From Acestrorhynchus altus (lineage: Eukaryota > Chordata > Actinopteri > Characiformes > Acestrorhynchidae), in assembly GCA_034509495.1 (NCBI GenBank), contig CM067511.1:24503200-24567199 (forward strand): a DNA stretch of 64,000 bases, read 5' to 3'. A program made the position numbers and the translations under genes. Shown in pieces: positions 11,401-24,900 of this stretch (the stretch's first letter is position 1; every line of letters starts with the position of its first letter). The notes beneath the pieces are model-generated. The model worked only from the letters and a program-made list of their open reading frames with translations. It did no database searches and had not been told where the DNA came from.

Positions 11401-14400
11401 AGCCACGGTCACTGTCCGGTGTCACGCTCTGACCCAAAGTAGCGGAGTTTCCCCCGACAAACTCATCTGCTCGAACGGAATTGATAAGGTCACTCAGGTA
11501 CTTGTAGTACAGGTTGCTGGACAGGAAGCCAGGCATATACACCTGCAATTAACAACAAATGAGTTCACGGTTCCAGGCCATGGGTTCAAGAAATGGGAGT
11601 GGTTGCTAATAGCAAATATCTATTACACGCATTTGTATGCAAAAATGTGGACATCCTATTTTTCTTTTTATAAATAAGTGCCATAATCTACACACAATCT
11701 CACAATCCCTTCATTTTTTCCCTAATATGTTAAAATAGGCAATGAATAATAATTAATTGATTCATTTCATTGATGATAAAACAGTTCCTTTTGGGACACT
11801 GAAATACTATGTTTAAATTGTACAACTGTCTCTGATGCAAAGCACGGAAAATATGTCAATAGTAACACGATAGGCACATCCATAATGGTTATTCTAATTT
11901 TAAATTAACGTAGATGCTGCTAAATCTTTGGAAGTTCTTATATTATAGATCGTGCTGTGCCCCTTGTCTCACATGCCCCTTGCAATAACATTTTTATACA
12001 GTTTTTAATCTAAACAAAAGAGGGGAAAACTTCATGTCCAAGGTCTAGCCATATGAATGCATGCCATTAAACTTTGCTTTTATTTTCTACTATTCAGATA
12101 CTTCCTGAAAATAGCATGGACATCTGCTACACACACATTATGCTTCCATCCAAGAAACACAGCTAATTCCTGAAAGCAATCATTGTGTTCAAGTTCTTCT
12201 GGTAATCTTCTTCATATCCAAACCATGAAAGTCCCCTAAAAAAAGGCTTTGCAGTTTAGGTCTGAGCATAGCTTGTTCTGACGAGGTCACGCACCTTCTC
12301 CATGGTGGTCCAGGCCTGGCGCAGTGGAGTGGTAAAGCAGTCTGGCAGAGGACCTCCCTCACGACAGATATTTGACTCAATCTCCATCCGAACAGAGTCA
12401 CCAAAACCCAGTGGATTTGTTGCCTGGAGTGAAAAATATCTAAGAATAGAAAGATCCCTTTAAGCACATTTTACACATTTCCCTGCATAATGTAAACAAA
12501 CACTTTCATGCTTTATGTTAATAATGATAGAAATATTCACTAAGAATTTACAGTGATTCAGAATCATTCATACTTTCACCAAGGTCTGTACTGACCGCTG
12601 AATGCAGAATTATTATTCAGATTCAGTCAGCGTTTCAAAGCATGTTAATGCACAACTAAGACTAGACCAGAGAACACTGACCAGGTTTCAATCAACTTTT
12701 AATAATACTGATCTCTCACCAGCGGTCTTGATAGCCAGTGGTTTGCACATTTTTCACTATGCAGGGGTGAAGACATATCATACAAATAAGTGTAATTGCT
12801 AACTTTTTTTTTTTTTTTTTTACTTTCTGGCATTTGGATTCTGCTGAGTGCCTGTACAGCCTCTCGCACATTTGTGTGTACTGCACATCGTGTAAACATT
12901 GCTTTATTTTCTGAAAACTTGCACAAGTGCCGCACCAAATGAATGTAGGACACTCATGGGAGCCATCATGCATATGTGTAGTTAGCAGCAAATATATTTC
13001 TAACCTAAGTGGTTGACACTCAATAGTTTGAATGGATATATTTATATCCATGTTGGAGTAAGGTTGTGTTCGGCATTCAAAATGGCAGCTCCTTTGCATT
13101 GTATGACAGAACTGTTATCACTGCCACATCATGTCATTCCGTTCAGGAAAATGCTGATTTAGCACTTCATATTGCTACATCAGCACTAGTAAGTAATGAA
13201 AACAAAACTACAGTGAGTCAGCAACAGCGCTTCATGTATGCAATAAATCTGCTATATGATGATATGGCATACTATAAATTTTCAATTTCAGTTGAGGTTT
13301 TTTGGGCTCAATTTTTGATCACCTACACTGTTAACCTCTTCCTGCTAAAGCCAAATGCCTGATTAGGTAACTGTGCCAAGGAAACCATACTGGGCAGGTG
13401 AAAATGCTATTGGACTAATTATTCCCTGGTCTTAGAAATGTTCAACTCTACAGTGATAATGATGGATAATTCTGACAAACATAGGCATCACAACACATCA
13501 CAGTATTTGATCATTTCTAGTTAATTAAGCTTACTGAATACTGGTACACAAAAAATGTGACAAGATTTTTTTGGAATTTTAACTGAAAACATTTTATCTT
13601 TCAAAATGACACGAAAATACTCAATACATGACTTACATTGTGTTTTCAATGGAATATGACTGGATAAAAAGGAGTGCAATAATGGTGCATTTCAAAATAT
13701 TTGGATACTGTGAACAAGGTTTTTGATAATTTAATAAAAAAATTAAACAGTCATTTTATATTCATTATTTCAATTGATTTTAAAACTGATACTGCGATTA
13801 GCAATATATTCAAATTTGTACTCAGATTTTCTAATATTTTAAGAGTTTACCTTTTTGAATAAAATTGTGATCGCAAATGAGCTTTTTAAAGGTTTTACAA
13901 TTTTTTGAGATGCACTACTATGTCCCTCAATCTCTTCTGTGGAAACCACTCAACTACCAGCCCGAACACGCAATCTATGGTTGTGGGCCTGTCATGATAA
14001 TTACATTATAGACTTATCATAAAAAAATGGACATGACCACAATAATTTTAAGCCAGTGGAGCTGTTCTGCTCTCTCTTCTGCTCTCTTCCTAAGGTGAAC
14101 TCGATTCTCTGAGCAGACAGCAACAGTTATTATGTAGAAAACACGTGCAGTGGGCCCTTCCATACACACGGAGGAGACTAAATAGTTACTGTGACTGTCC
14201 TATTTGGATGCATCCAAGCTCAAAAGGCTTTAAATAATTTATAAATTCTAATGCCTAGTGTCTAAACCAAATTTAAAAAAATAAACTGTGTTGTACACAA
14301 TCAAATATTTTAACATTTTTTAATGTTAAAAATAAGATCTTAAAGCTGTATAGCAACCAATCACCAGTCACAAGAACAATAAGTGACTATAAGTTGCATT

Positions 14401-17400
14401 TTACATTTGAAGTCCAGTCACTTACATTGGACAGCTTGGCATACAGCTAATCATAGCAAAAAAAAGACTTACTTGTCATAAAGTATCATGGCGTCATTCT
14501 GTGCCTCCTGTCCATCATACTGGCCTTTCTTAGCAGCCAACTGAACCTGGAAGTTGTCCGCAGCCAGCCAAAACTGCAGTATGTTCACGGCATCTTCCTT
14601 CTCCATGTACTGTGTACACACATACAGACAGCAAACTCAGGATTCTATTACATTAAATATCTCAGCAGTTTTCTTTATTAAAGTAAAATAAGCAATCATC
14701 TTTTCAGCATGCTTGCATTTTCCAATATTAAGGTATTCCCAACTTTGAAAAAAAAAATATTGCAGCAAATACCAATTTAGAAACAATTAACAAAACCACT
14801 CCACCTTTACAGTAGTAAACGGTGCTTAGGGATGTAATTAGGTAGAAAAACAATGTGGGTTCTTACCTCAGAGAAGTAAAATAGTGCCGATTCACAGAAG
14901 AGGATGTCCGCCAGGAACACAGAGCCACTAGTCAGCACCTCGATCTGGTACTTACAGAAATATTGGCTCCGCAAGAACTCACTAAAGTGCCTGGGAAGGA
15001 CCCAACAAAGTAGAAAATATGCTGTCCATGCAAATAGCAGTGTAATAGATATAGGCTGATTAAGGCTGAATGTTTATGGATAAAATATAAATATAGTGCT
15101 TACATTACTACACAGTGTGATTGCCATACACACCTGTACTTTTTATACTAAAAATAAACTGGTCAACCAGTAGTGACCTGGTTAAAGACTGGAATCCAAT
15201 ACTGGAATCCACTTTAGCAGAAAATTATAAATTACTCACTGTTGCTCCATAAGGGTGAACACGACTGATTGGGCGATGACAAAGCAGTTTGGGTCTACCT
15301 GACCATCCTCCCCGCAGATTTTAGCTGATAAAAGACAATTACATCAACATCTACACCTACACCTACTCACCATTCACCAATAGCCTCTTGTGGTAAAAAG
15401 ATTAATCATATAGTTCAATAAGAGACAGTAAATCAGTAGATTAGACATTCAGAAACATTCACTACTTTCTAACAGATGTACACTACGTACACTGGGGCAT
15501 CTGCTTGTTTCTTCAAAAATAAGGGTATGAAAAATATTTCAAATGCTTTGGAGTAACTGTCTCTACTGTCCAGCCAAGGCTTTCTATAGATTTTGGAGCA
15601 CTGCTGTGAGGATTTGACAAGAGTGTTAGTGAGGTCAGGATGTTTGGATGGAGCACAATCATTCCAGCTCAATGCTGAGGAGGTTTATACCCCTCTACCC
15701 CACAACTGGCATTAGGCATAGTGCCAATATTTGTATGTTTATCAGCTACAGAGAGTCCTATGTTATTGGCTGTACGTCTCTACAAGGACTAGACAAGCTG
15801 CGTGTGTGCATTTGCAAACCTGTGTCAACAATATGTACAAGCTAGTAGCTGAATGCATCATTAGAAGGGGGTCTAACATTTGAAAAGTGCACAGACCTTC
15901 GGATGTGAGAGATGATAAAATTAGCATTCTCAACTATACTGGATGCTATCCCACTCTTTGGGGAACCTAAACCAATATAAATGCAGGCAACAACTAGTGA
16001 TTGTCTTACCAACAATGTCATTGCGTATCTGCTCAGTAATGGGGATAGGCCTAGCAGCATCTGGAGATATGTACTTAGTGAAAATGTTGACTGCGTCCCT
16101 CTCTATACCTGTAGCAGAAGAAGAAAGACAAAATTGGGGGTGGTAAATCACACTTATATACTCAAAATTCAACTAGTACAAAACCACAGCATGAGGTCCC
16201 ATTTATTTCAAGACTATAAAATGTTCCGTAGCAGACATTCTGAGAAACATTACTAAAATGCTTACATTGCATTTAAAATTCACACGGGTGATAGAAAGGC
16301 AGCTCACATGAAATTGAACTGAGCTCATGCTGGGTTTTACAGCCCTGTTCAAATGTAGATTCAGGCTTGACCAATTTTTATGCTAGCTCGTTAACTGCTG
16401 ACTGTTTAAAAGCCCTGGGCATACAGCGTCTGCTTCTTCCACGGATGATCCAATGGCTTTTAGCTCAATTGACTTTCTCTGCTCACTGCCTTCTTTTGCC
16501 TGAAGCTTATTTTCGTGAACCATAATGATATGAATTTTACAGATATTATGGTCCTTCTGCCAATTGTACTGTATCACCAAAGGTACGTACCACAAAAAAG
16601 GTGGGCTTTTTTTTAATCAGATGTTCAACTGAACAGAATCCCTAAAGATGTAAATAACTGTTAACTGGTACTGAAATATGGAACATGCATGAAATAATGT
16701 CGTACTTGTGACTATAAATACAGAATAAATAAAGAACTACACACTGCTATTACAGGCCTTGAGCTAAATATAATTGCTGATGATAACTGATGAATCCATC
16801 AGCAGTTATTCAGTTAATATACAACAGTTGCTCTCACTCTGCTAGTGCCACTGTTCAAACTCATCTGTGAAACGTTTCTTTTATGGAGCAGTAAAACAAT
16901 AGAAGCTAAACTGTCACTAATGTTTCCTGCTGTGTACTACATTCTATGTGTCATATGAACTTACAAAGCCTTAAGGAGTGTGTTAATAAAATTGTGTCCG
17001 TTTTTTGTATAACCAATGATGGAAAGGAATAAAATGTGTTCATCCACTATCTAATGATGTAAATATGCAAGAACTAAAGGTAAATTAATTGAATAATTAA
17101 TCTTTAACTACATTTTTAGTAACAGTCCACTGAACGTTTTCTATTACATTTTGCATAGACCATACATACAACATACTACGCTGAACATCCTTCCAGAGAA
17201 TACAGATCTACTGCTCCACAAATCAATGTTACTTGCACCATTCCTAACTCTAATTTGATTTGAGATTTACCACTCACACATTTAATTACTTGTTCATCTG
17301 TACTCACTCTTCATAAGCTTGTCAGAGAGCTCTCGGAGAGCACTAGTAGACTGGCCTTTAACTGGTGTTCCTGTCCTGGAGGAGGTGGAGGGCAGTCTGC

Positions 17401-20290
17401 TTGGTGTCTCGGCTCGGATTGAGAGTTGCTGGGGTGTTCCAGGCCTCGAAGACTCCTCGTAACAATCAGTGTTTCTGTACCCTGCCCCGGCCCCACCATT
17501 AGAGTTAGTGTCCTGGGGGCTGGAAGGAATCCGTGAGGGGAAAGGGTCCTCCGGTTCCCCTCCATCCACACTTGGAGACCCTGAGAGGGCTGATGGCGAG
17601 TCCGGGGAGCCAGGAGAACCCAGAGTGGATGCAGGTTCAGCTAGGGAGCTGTGCTTGACTGAGTTGAGGCTGTGTGCACGGACCCTGGACCAGCTGGTAG
17701 ACCGGAAACTCTCAGCCTCTAACCAGAAGCGCACCAAGTGTTCTGCAGAGCGAGTCTCCATGAACTGCAGGTAGTAGGGCAGAGCTACACCATCCCGCAA
17801 GATCTGCTCCACAGTCTTGGAGAGTCGTGATCGTGTTTCCTGGGCCTGGTAGTTCACACTGGAGCGTCCTGAAGTGACAAACACACAGTCTTCAAATGAT
17901 ACAAACTAGTATGATCTCGAAAATGAACAATATATTGCACAGAACATAATCAAAAACAGAAGGCTTAAAGGCTTTTCAATTTTAAAAAGTCCATTTAAAA
18001 ATATTTTTTTAATCCACAAGTAGCTACATTTCCCTCTCCCTCTGATAGCCATACAACTGTTGCTGTGATATTAAATACTGCACATATATTAGGCCAATAC
18101 CCAATTATACCCAATAAAATAACAAGAACACCAAATCACAGTTGACTTTTCAGTTCAAGTTTAAAAATAACATCTTATCTTATCTTAACAAAAATATCTT
18201 TTCGGTTCATTAGTTTTTGCCGTTTTAGTCAACAGTTTTTTGCTTTCAATAACATTTTTAAGCATGTAGCATTTGTCTACTCAAGCTCACACTGTACCAG
18301 ACATGCACCTGCCTGTCCTAATAATTGCATCATCTATGCAATGGCATCTTGTTACACCACCTCATAACCTACTACATTCAATATCAAATAGTTCAAACAG
18401 TGCAAAGATTGCACAGAACACACCTAAAAGCTTTAAACAGGATGGCAACTTCCTTTCAAAGCTTTACAAAAGAAACACCTCTCCCTTGTGCACACTGGCC
18501 TCTCTGTTCAGTTATACAAGGATCAGCCCAGCAGAGAAGACAATAGCCACCAGCAGGACTGTGCCATAATAATCTGTTGTTCAAAGCACAAGATATTAGG
18601 GAGGAGGAAAGACTGGGAAACAGAACAGACTGTGATTGAGACAAGGGTGTCTCCCTTGAGATGGGTGCAATAACATAAAATTGTCGGTTATAACGCTGTC
18701 TGGATTTAGGCAGCATTCTCCTTTGTTGGAAGCAGCAATACTAGTTCAACCACAAACATGAATAGTCATGTTATCTGATGCCATATAAATTGAGAGACAT
18801 AAGGAGAAAGAAACAATGCCTAGCTTAAATATAACACTGGCGTGAGGGGACCAAATAACATTAAACACTTACATGGACCATCAGCACATAATTCCCATAA
18901 TTCCTAGTATCTTAAAACGTAAGGGCTGAAATTGTGTTTGCTACAGAGTTTCAGAACAGCTAGCTTCAGCTGACAACCACTAAAATCATTGAAGTGCAAT
19001 CATTCCATTGCACAAATATTGGCCATAACCAGTACACGTGTTTGGAATGTCCTGAAGAAGAATTGTTACCACATGAGTGATGAAAATGTTGAACAGGTAG
19101 ACCACGCAAAACAGCAGTTGATGGCAGAAACATTGTAAATGCTATAAAGTAAGACCCTAATACAACTGAGATGACATCAGCAACAACATCCAGAGGGCAG
19201 GAGTGAAGGTATTCCAATCTACTGTTCACAGAAGACTTCATGGAGAACAGCACAAAGGCTTCACCAGGACATGCAAACCACAAATTAGCAAGAAGAATAG
19301 AAAGACCAGGCTGCAGTTTGCAAAGACTTTCAAGCCTCAGAAATACTGAGACAAAGTTTATAGACTGATTTGACAAATGTCCAATGTGATGGAAAGGCTA
19401 ATGCTTGGAGAAAGAATGGATCTGCTCATAATCTTATTCACTGTAATCAATTTTAGGTTTATCATCCAATACTTTTGCTCACAAGAAAAATGGGTGGGTT
19501 CAGACAAAAGGTGCTATCTTCTGAAGTGTGCATCACATCCAGATGTAAATACCTGGAAATAAAAGCTAAAATATTGGTCTTTAATGTCACTATTCCCATA
19601 CTTTTGGAGGGGAGTGTATAGTGCAAATAGGAGGCAAAGCCTGCAGAGATGTTCCTCTCTCTGCTGCAACATATAGTGCCTGGTTGCCCATACAGGGTTA
19701 CAGGATTACAGCTAACAGGCAAGTAGGCAGCTAACGCCAATTCCCTTCACCATCTCCGTGCCATCACACACAGCTCTGCTCTAATGTGATTACTGCAGCA
19801 CTCTCATGCATGAACGACACAGCTCAAACCACACAGAAAGACTCTCTTATCTGTACACCATAGCCCAGCTCTAATCTCTTAAAACAGTGTCTGCCAGTCA
19901 CAGTTTGGGAGAAATTCTGTACAGTACAGTTTAGCGTTTTTTTTCTGTAACATATCTGAAACCACTCATGGCAAGTTGAAGAATCTAGAGGATGAGTTCA
20001 ATAATGTCTTATTGTCAGGAGTGCATTGCAAGCGTCCAAACACAGGCCTGAAATACACTGCTTTCAAAATTGGCTAAAAAATGTAATACATTTTTTAATA
20101 CTGAGACAGTATACAATACTGTCTTGTAATGCATTTTTTAACTGGTGATGCAATGATCTGGCACAGACATCTTAACACATTGCTACGCACTACATGAAGC
20201 ATTCAGGGCCATATGGCTTCAACTTTCATAGTGGTTTCATTTCACTGTAAAACAAGAAATTAATTATAATAATATTTAGATGCAGCCTTA

Positions 20291-20378
<88 letters not shown>

Positions 20379-21865
20379 TAAACACTGAAAGCAAAAGTGG
20401 CATACCCAGGTCTCCAAAGTGTGCCGCCTCCATGTGACTGGGCTGTTTCTTGAGGATGGCCGTACGGCCACGAGCGAATGAGTCCATGTTAGCCGAGATG
20501 GCACTGATGGCCACATGGCTAGGACCGGCTGCCTCCAAGATGGCATGGTGATTCCGGGAGGGGGAGTTAGGGGACACTGGAGCTTAAACACAAAATGAGA
20601 AAGATCAAAATATGTGTTGGTGGAGAACCAGAGACAGCAAATTGGAACAGATCAAATTAACGGCTGTCATTAGACAAACACAGCAAAACAACTACTCAAA
20701 CTAGCATCACAACATCTGTGGCAGTGTTCGGTTTCGATACCCTGATGCACAAAGCTGAGCAAGGGCACTTGAGCAAGGCTGCTTCACACTCTTTCCTCTA
20801 GGAGTGCTGCAGCATGACTGGCCCATGTTTTCTAAGATGAGATATTCAAAGAGAAGAATTTCTTTATACTATATAAATGTAAATTACAATAACAACAAAT
20901 GATGAAAACTATTAGTAATTATTTACATATTTACTGTTTTATTGAGCTTCTATTCAGCAATATCAATACCACTTCTACTCTGTAAACTCAAAATAACTCA
21001 CTTAGGCTTGACTGGTTCTTGGCACACTGTGATACAAATCTTAAGCAGCTCTGCGAGTCGGCTAAAGCGAAGGCTTATCCACCAAAGTGCAAATATGAAG
21101 GTTTGAGGGAGTAAGCCAAGGTAGACATCGTCATCGTGGCTTGTGTATGCCTGTGATACGCCTCTTTCCATTAGTCATACTCTTGGAACAGTGCCTTATA
21201 TGACCTTGTTAACCCTTATATTACAGAAGGCTTTAAAATCACCACATATAGTGAACCTCTTGACCAAAGACATATATGTTTCTGGGTTTGTGTATGTAAT
21301 CCATCAAATATGCAGGCCTAACAAATGTTTTTGCACAGTTTCACAATACTAGTACAATATCAATACTATTCTGTTCACTGTACAGTCCTAGTTGTCAGGG
21401 CACTTCAAGTAAATGCAGTAACAACAAAGGTCACGTGCTAAGAACATGACGTTCACGTTGTCTTTGTCTGTTGGTCTAGAGCCCTGAGGCTGTGCACATG
21501 AGCAGCAAGTGGGACAACTGACATTTATCTCAATGCAGGAAACTGAAGAAACACACAAGCCTTTATCTGATCCTCCACCCCATCCTCTCCAATTTCTGAG
21601 TAGTCTTCACTGACCAAAACTGGCATAGCACAGCATTCATTTCCTATATTATTTAATTCTGCTGAATGTTATTACCTATATATTGACCTGATTTATTTGT
21701 TCTAACTTGCTTTATATGTGTATTTTTTGTTATTTATGAAAATTCTTCATATCTGTGAAAGTACTCCTACCAGATGCTCATGATGAAGTTCTCATGTGCT
21801 GTTTTAGCACATATGTACAACACTATCCATATGGTTACCAGAAGGCAGAATCAATATGATAGCAA

Positions 21866-21954
<89 letters not shown>

Positions 21955-24900
21955 CAGTATAGCCATATTTACATGTATTTTATCGTACTTTTATTTTGGT
22001 GTAAAAACTGTAAATGTTCCCTCACCAAGCAAAATGTCTTGTATGTGTAACTATGAGATGAGATTCTAAATCTTGATTGTATGAAACAGGTGTAAGTCAT
22101 TAAGGCATGACATGATTGGCAGCCATGGCCTGGTGGTTAAGGAACCAGCCTTGTGACTGAAAGGTTGCCGGTTCGAATCCTTGAACTTGCAGGGCATTAA
22201 GTGTTCTTGAGTAAAGCACTTAACTCCCCATATGGCACTGTGGATATGGCTCATGGTGGATAGGGCTTACTGCCCCTAGTGTGTGAACTCACTAGTGTGT
22301 ATGTGTGCATCACCATGTGTGGATGAGTTAAATGTGCAGGACAAATTCCTCTCTGTGCAAACAGTGAGTCAATGTGCACCTTTCCTTCAAGTATGTTATC
22401 ATTTAACATTTAATTAATGATGACATTTGATAACATTTAACTAATAACTGTATTACTTAACTACTTACTCTATATTACTTTAAATATGGTAAAATTAAGG
22501 ATTTTATTACTTTATAAACACTTTAATATACAGATCTAGTGTTTTGACGGTATCTAAGGAAGATACATGACACTCATTTCCCTGGCTTTAGCTTCCTTGC
22601 TCACAGAGTTTGAATTACCCTTCTGAGGGCACACACAGGCAAAGCTAAAGTCACAAGGCCTGGTTCTCTTAGCAATTAGTTTTATAAACAACTTGCAGAA
22701 TCTGCTGGTGATGTGAATGCTATTACTAAAAATCTTTCCTTCCTGAAAGACGTTTTTAATTGTCTTGTCTAATAGCCATTTCATAGTTCTGTTTTAGTTA
22801 TGCATTTTCTTTTAAAATGGGACCCAACAGTGTTTGAGGTTTATGGAATGTGATACATATGTGCCAAACTCACAACTATGCAAAGATAAAAACAGTTTTC
22901 TACGGCACCTTTAAAATGAGCACTGCACAAAATGTGCATCCAAAACAGAGAGAGAAGCCTGCTAACACAAGCCCAATTAGACAAACATAACATCACAGCA
23001 CGTTCACAAAACTACAAAATGCAATTTCACTATTTTTCACATTTTAAACTGTCCAAATAATTATAGGGGTCAGTAAAGTTGTATTATGAAATATTAAACT
23101 AATCATTTCTAAAATGGGGGACAAATACAAGATAACTCAGTCCAGAAAATTACACCATATCAAACAGTACTAGCACTGTTTGATTATGGTGACGCTCAAT
23201 TCTAATTATTTTGGACAATACTGAGATCGTAAATATGTGTCAAGGGAAGATATGTGTGTTTAAAATGCTATTAGCAGCTTGTCAAAAAGTCATTACAAGG
23301 AAATCGCACCCGATCCACCAACTGAAACTTATGCTATTCACTCACATGATGTTGTTAAAGATAAAATTCCACATGATTACTTTTACTTTGGAAACATCAA
23401 AGAGCATTTCCTAAACGTTTATACAGTGGATTTCCCTGAACCTTAACATAATCCAATTAGAAGTACATGGAGGTAAAAATATAGGCAAATGGCTGAAAAC
23501 CAAAACTGCAAACGAAAATGAATGATTTGCCCAGAACTGAAGTTGACTAAATAGTGATTTTACTACTTCAGTTTTATGGCCAGCTAAATTATGTGGCTGT
23601 ATTAATCGGATCAGATCAAAATTGTCTGATACTCTGCATCAAGGTACTCAGAACAGATTAGTTGAAAAATATATTGGGCCATGCCTATTAAACAATTTAA
23701 CCAGAGGAAAACTAAATAGAATATATGCACAGATTTTTAAAGCACTTTCGAATGTGAAAAATAACAATATAACAAATAATTAGATGCAAAAAAAAATAAT
23801 TCCAAGAGCAGTATTCTGAACAGCTCACCTCCGCCTGCTTTAGCATCTACTGCTCTCTCCAGTTCCTTGCCTTTAGCTGTGGAGCAAAAAGCACAAGATA
23901 TTTCACTTCACAGCAAATGGACTCTTATTAAATTACAGATTTTCAGTAGGGTCAGATCTACAGAGCATACGATCAAAGACATTTTACACATGTCAATAAT
24001 GTATATAAACTATGTAGAAGGTTGGGTTGCTTCCTGGTTGCTTCCAAGGAGTGTGACCTTGGCTTTATCCAAAGTAACAGGGCAAGGTTTAGGCTACAAA
24101 ATAGACCATAGGCTTTCAGTAATAAGGGCACATTTTGGATAACAGTACAAGCACTTATCAGCAAGCAGTCAATCATTAATAACATTATAACTGAGTCTGA
24201 ATCCCCATAAAACCTGAAATTTGATTTTACACATAAATTACTAATCAACTAGCAATGGGCAGGAAATAGCACAGTGCGAAAGAACAATGTTTTAGTGTGT
24301 GCTGTGTTCAAGGCCCTTTACAGTGACCTGCCATGTGTTAGAGGTTCCAAATCCTACATTTTACTTGTATTATAATCTTTCCCAGAGCTTCACGTATAAT
24401 GTGTATTTTTATCCACCTAAACATTTCTAATTAATATCTACATCAAACTTCTCTTAGAACTAAACATGCAATTTCTCTTCTGTAACTTTTACACTAATAT
24501 ATGCAACATTCATTATCTAGTGACAATGGGATATACAAGATAGCAAGTGAACAGTCAGTCCTAAAAATTTGGAAGTGGGAAGTGGGAAGAAGTTGTTTGA
24601 AGGCCCTCCTAGTGTTTGAAGCATTGCTACTTCCAAAAAAATGGGGAGAAAAATGAGGAGAAAATCAGGGGTAAAAAAAAAAAAATCTTTATTAGTCCCA
24701 GAGTGGGAAAATTAACAAGCTTGAGCTTAGTTTAATGTTTTTATTAGGTTGGTGTTTTAATGTAATGGATGACTAACATATTTCGAAAAAAGTACTGTTT
24801 ACTACTTACTTACTACTGCTTGCATTCTTTTTATCCCTTTACATTTATGGCATTGAGCAGACACTCTTATCCAGAGGGACTTTCAAAAGTACTTTACCAT

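Noticed and set aside
13066..13362. 98-codon plus-strand ORF in akap10 intron 8
   Set aside because: No domain, no splice context, AT-rich and unlike any protein I know; length is within chance for this much DNA.
21856..22050. ORF with a long asparagine run
   Set aside because: It is the translation of an (AAT)n microsatellite in an intron of akap10.
22117..22190. tRNA gene, because of a good B box
   Set aside because: The head cannot be folded into a full cloverleaf with acceptor stem and is followed by a shared repeat body, so it is a SINE.
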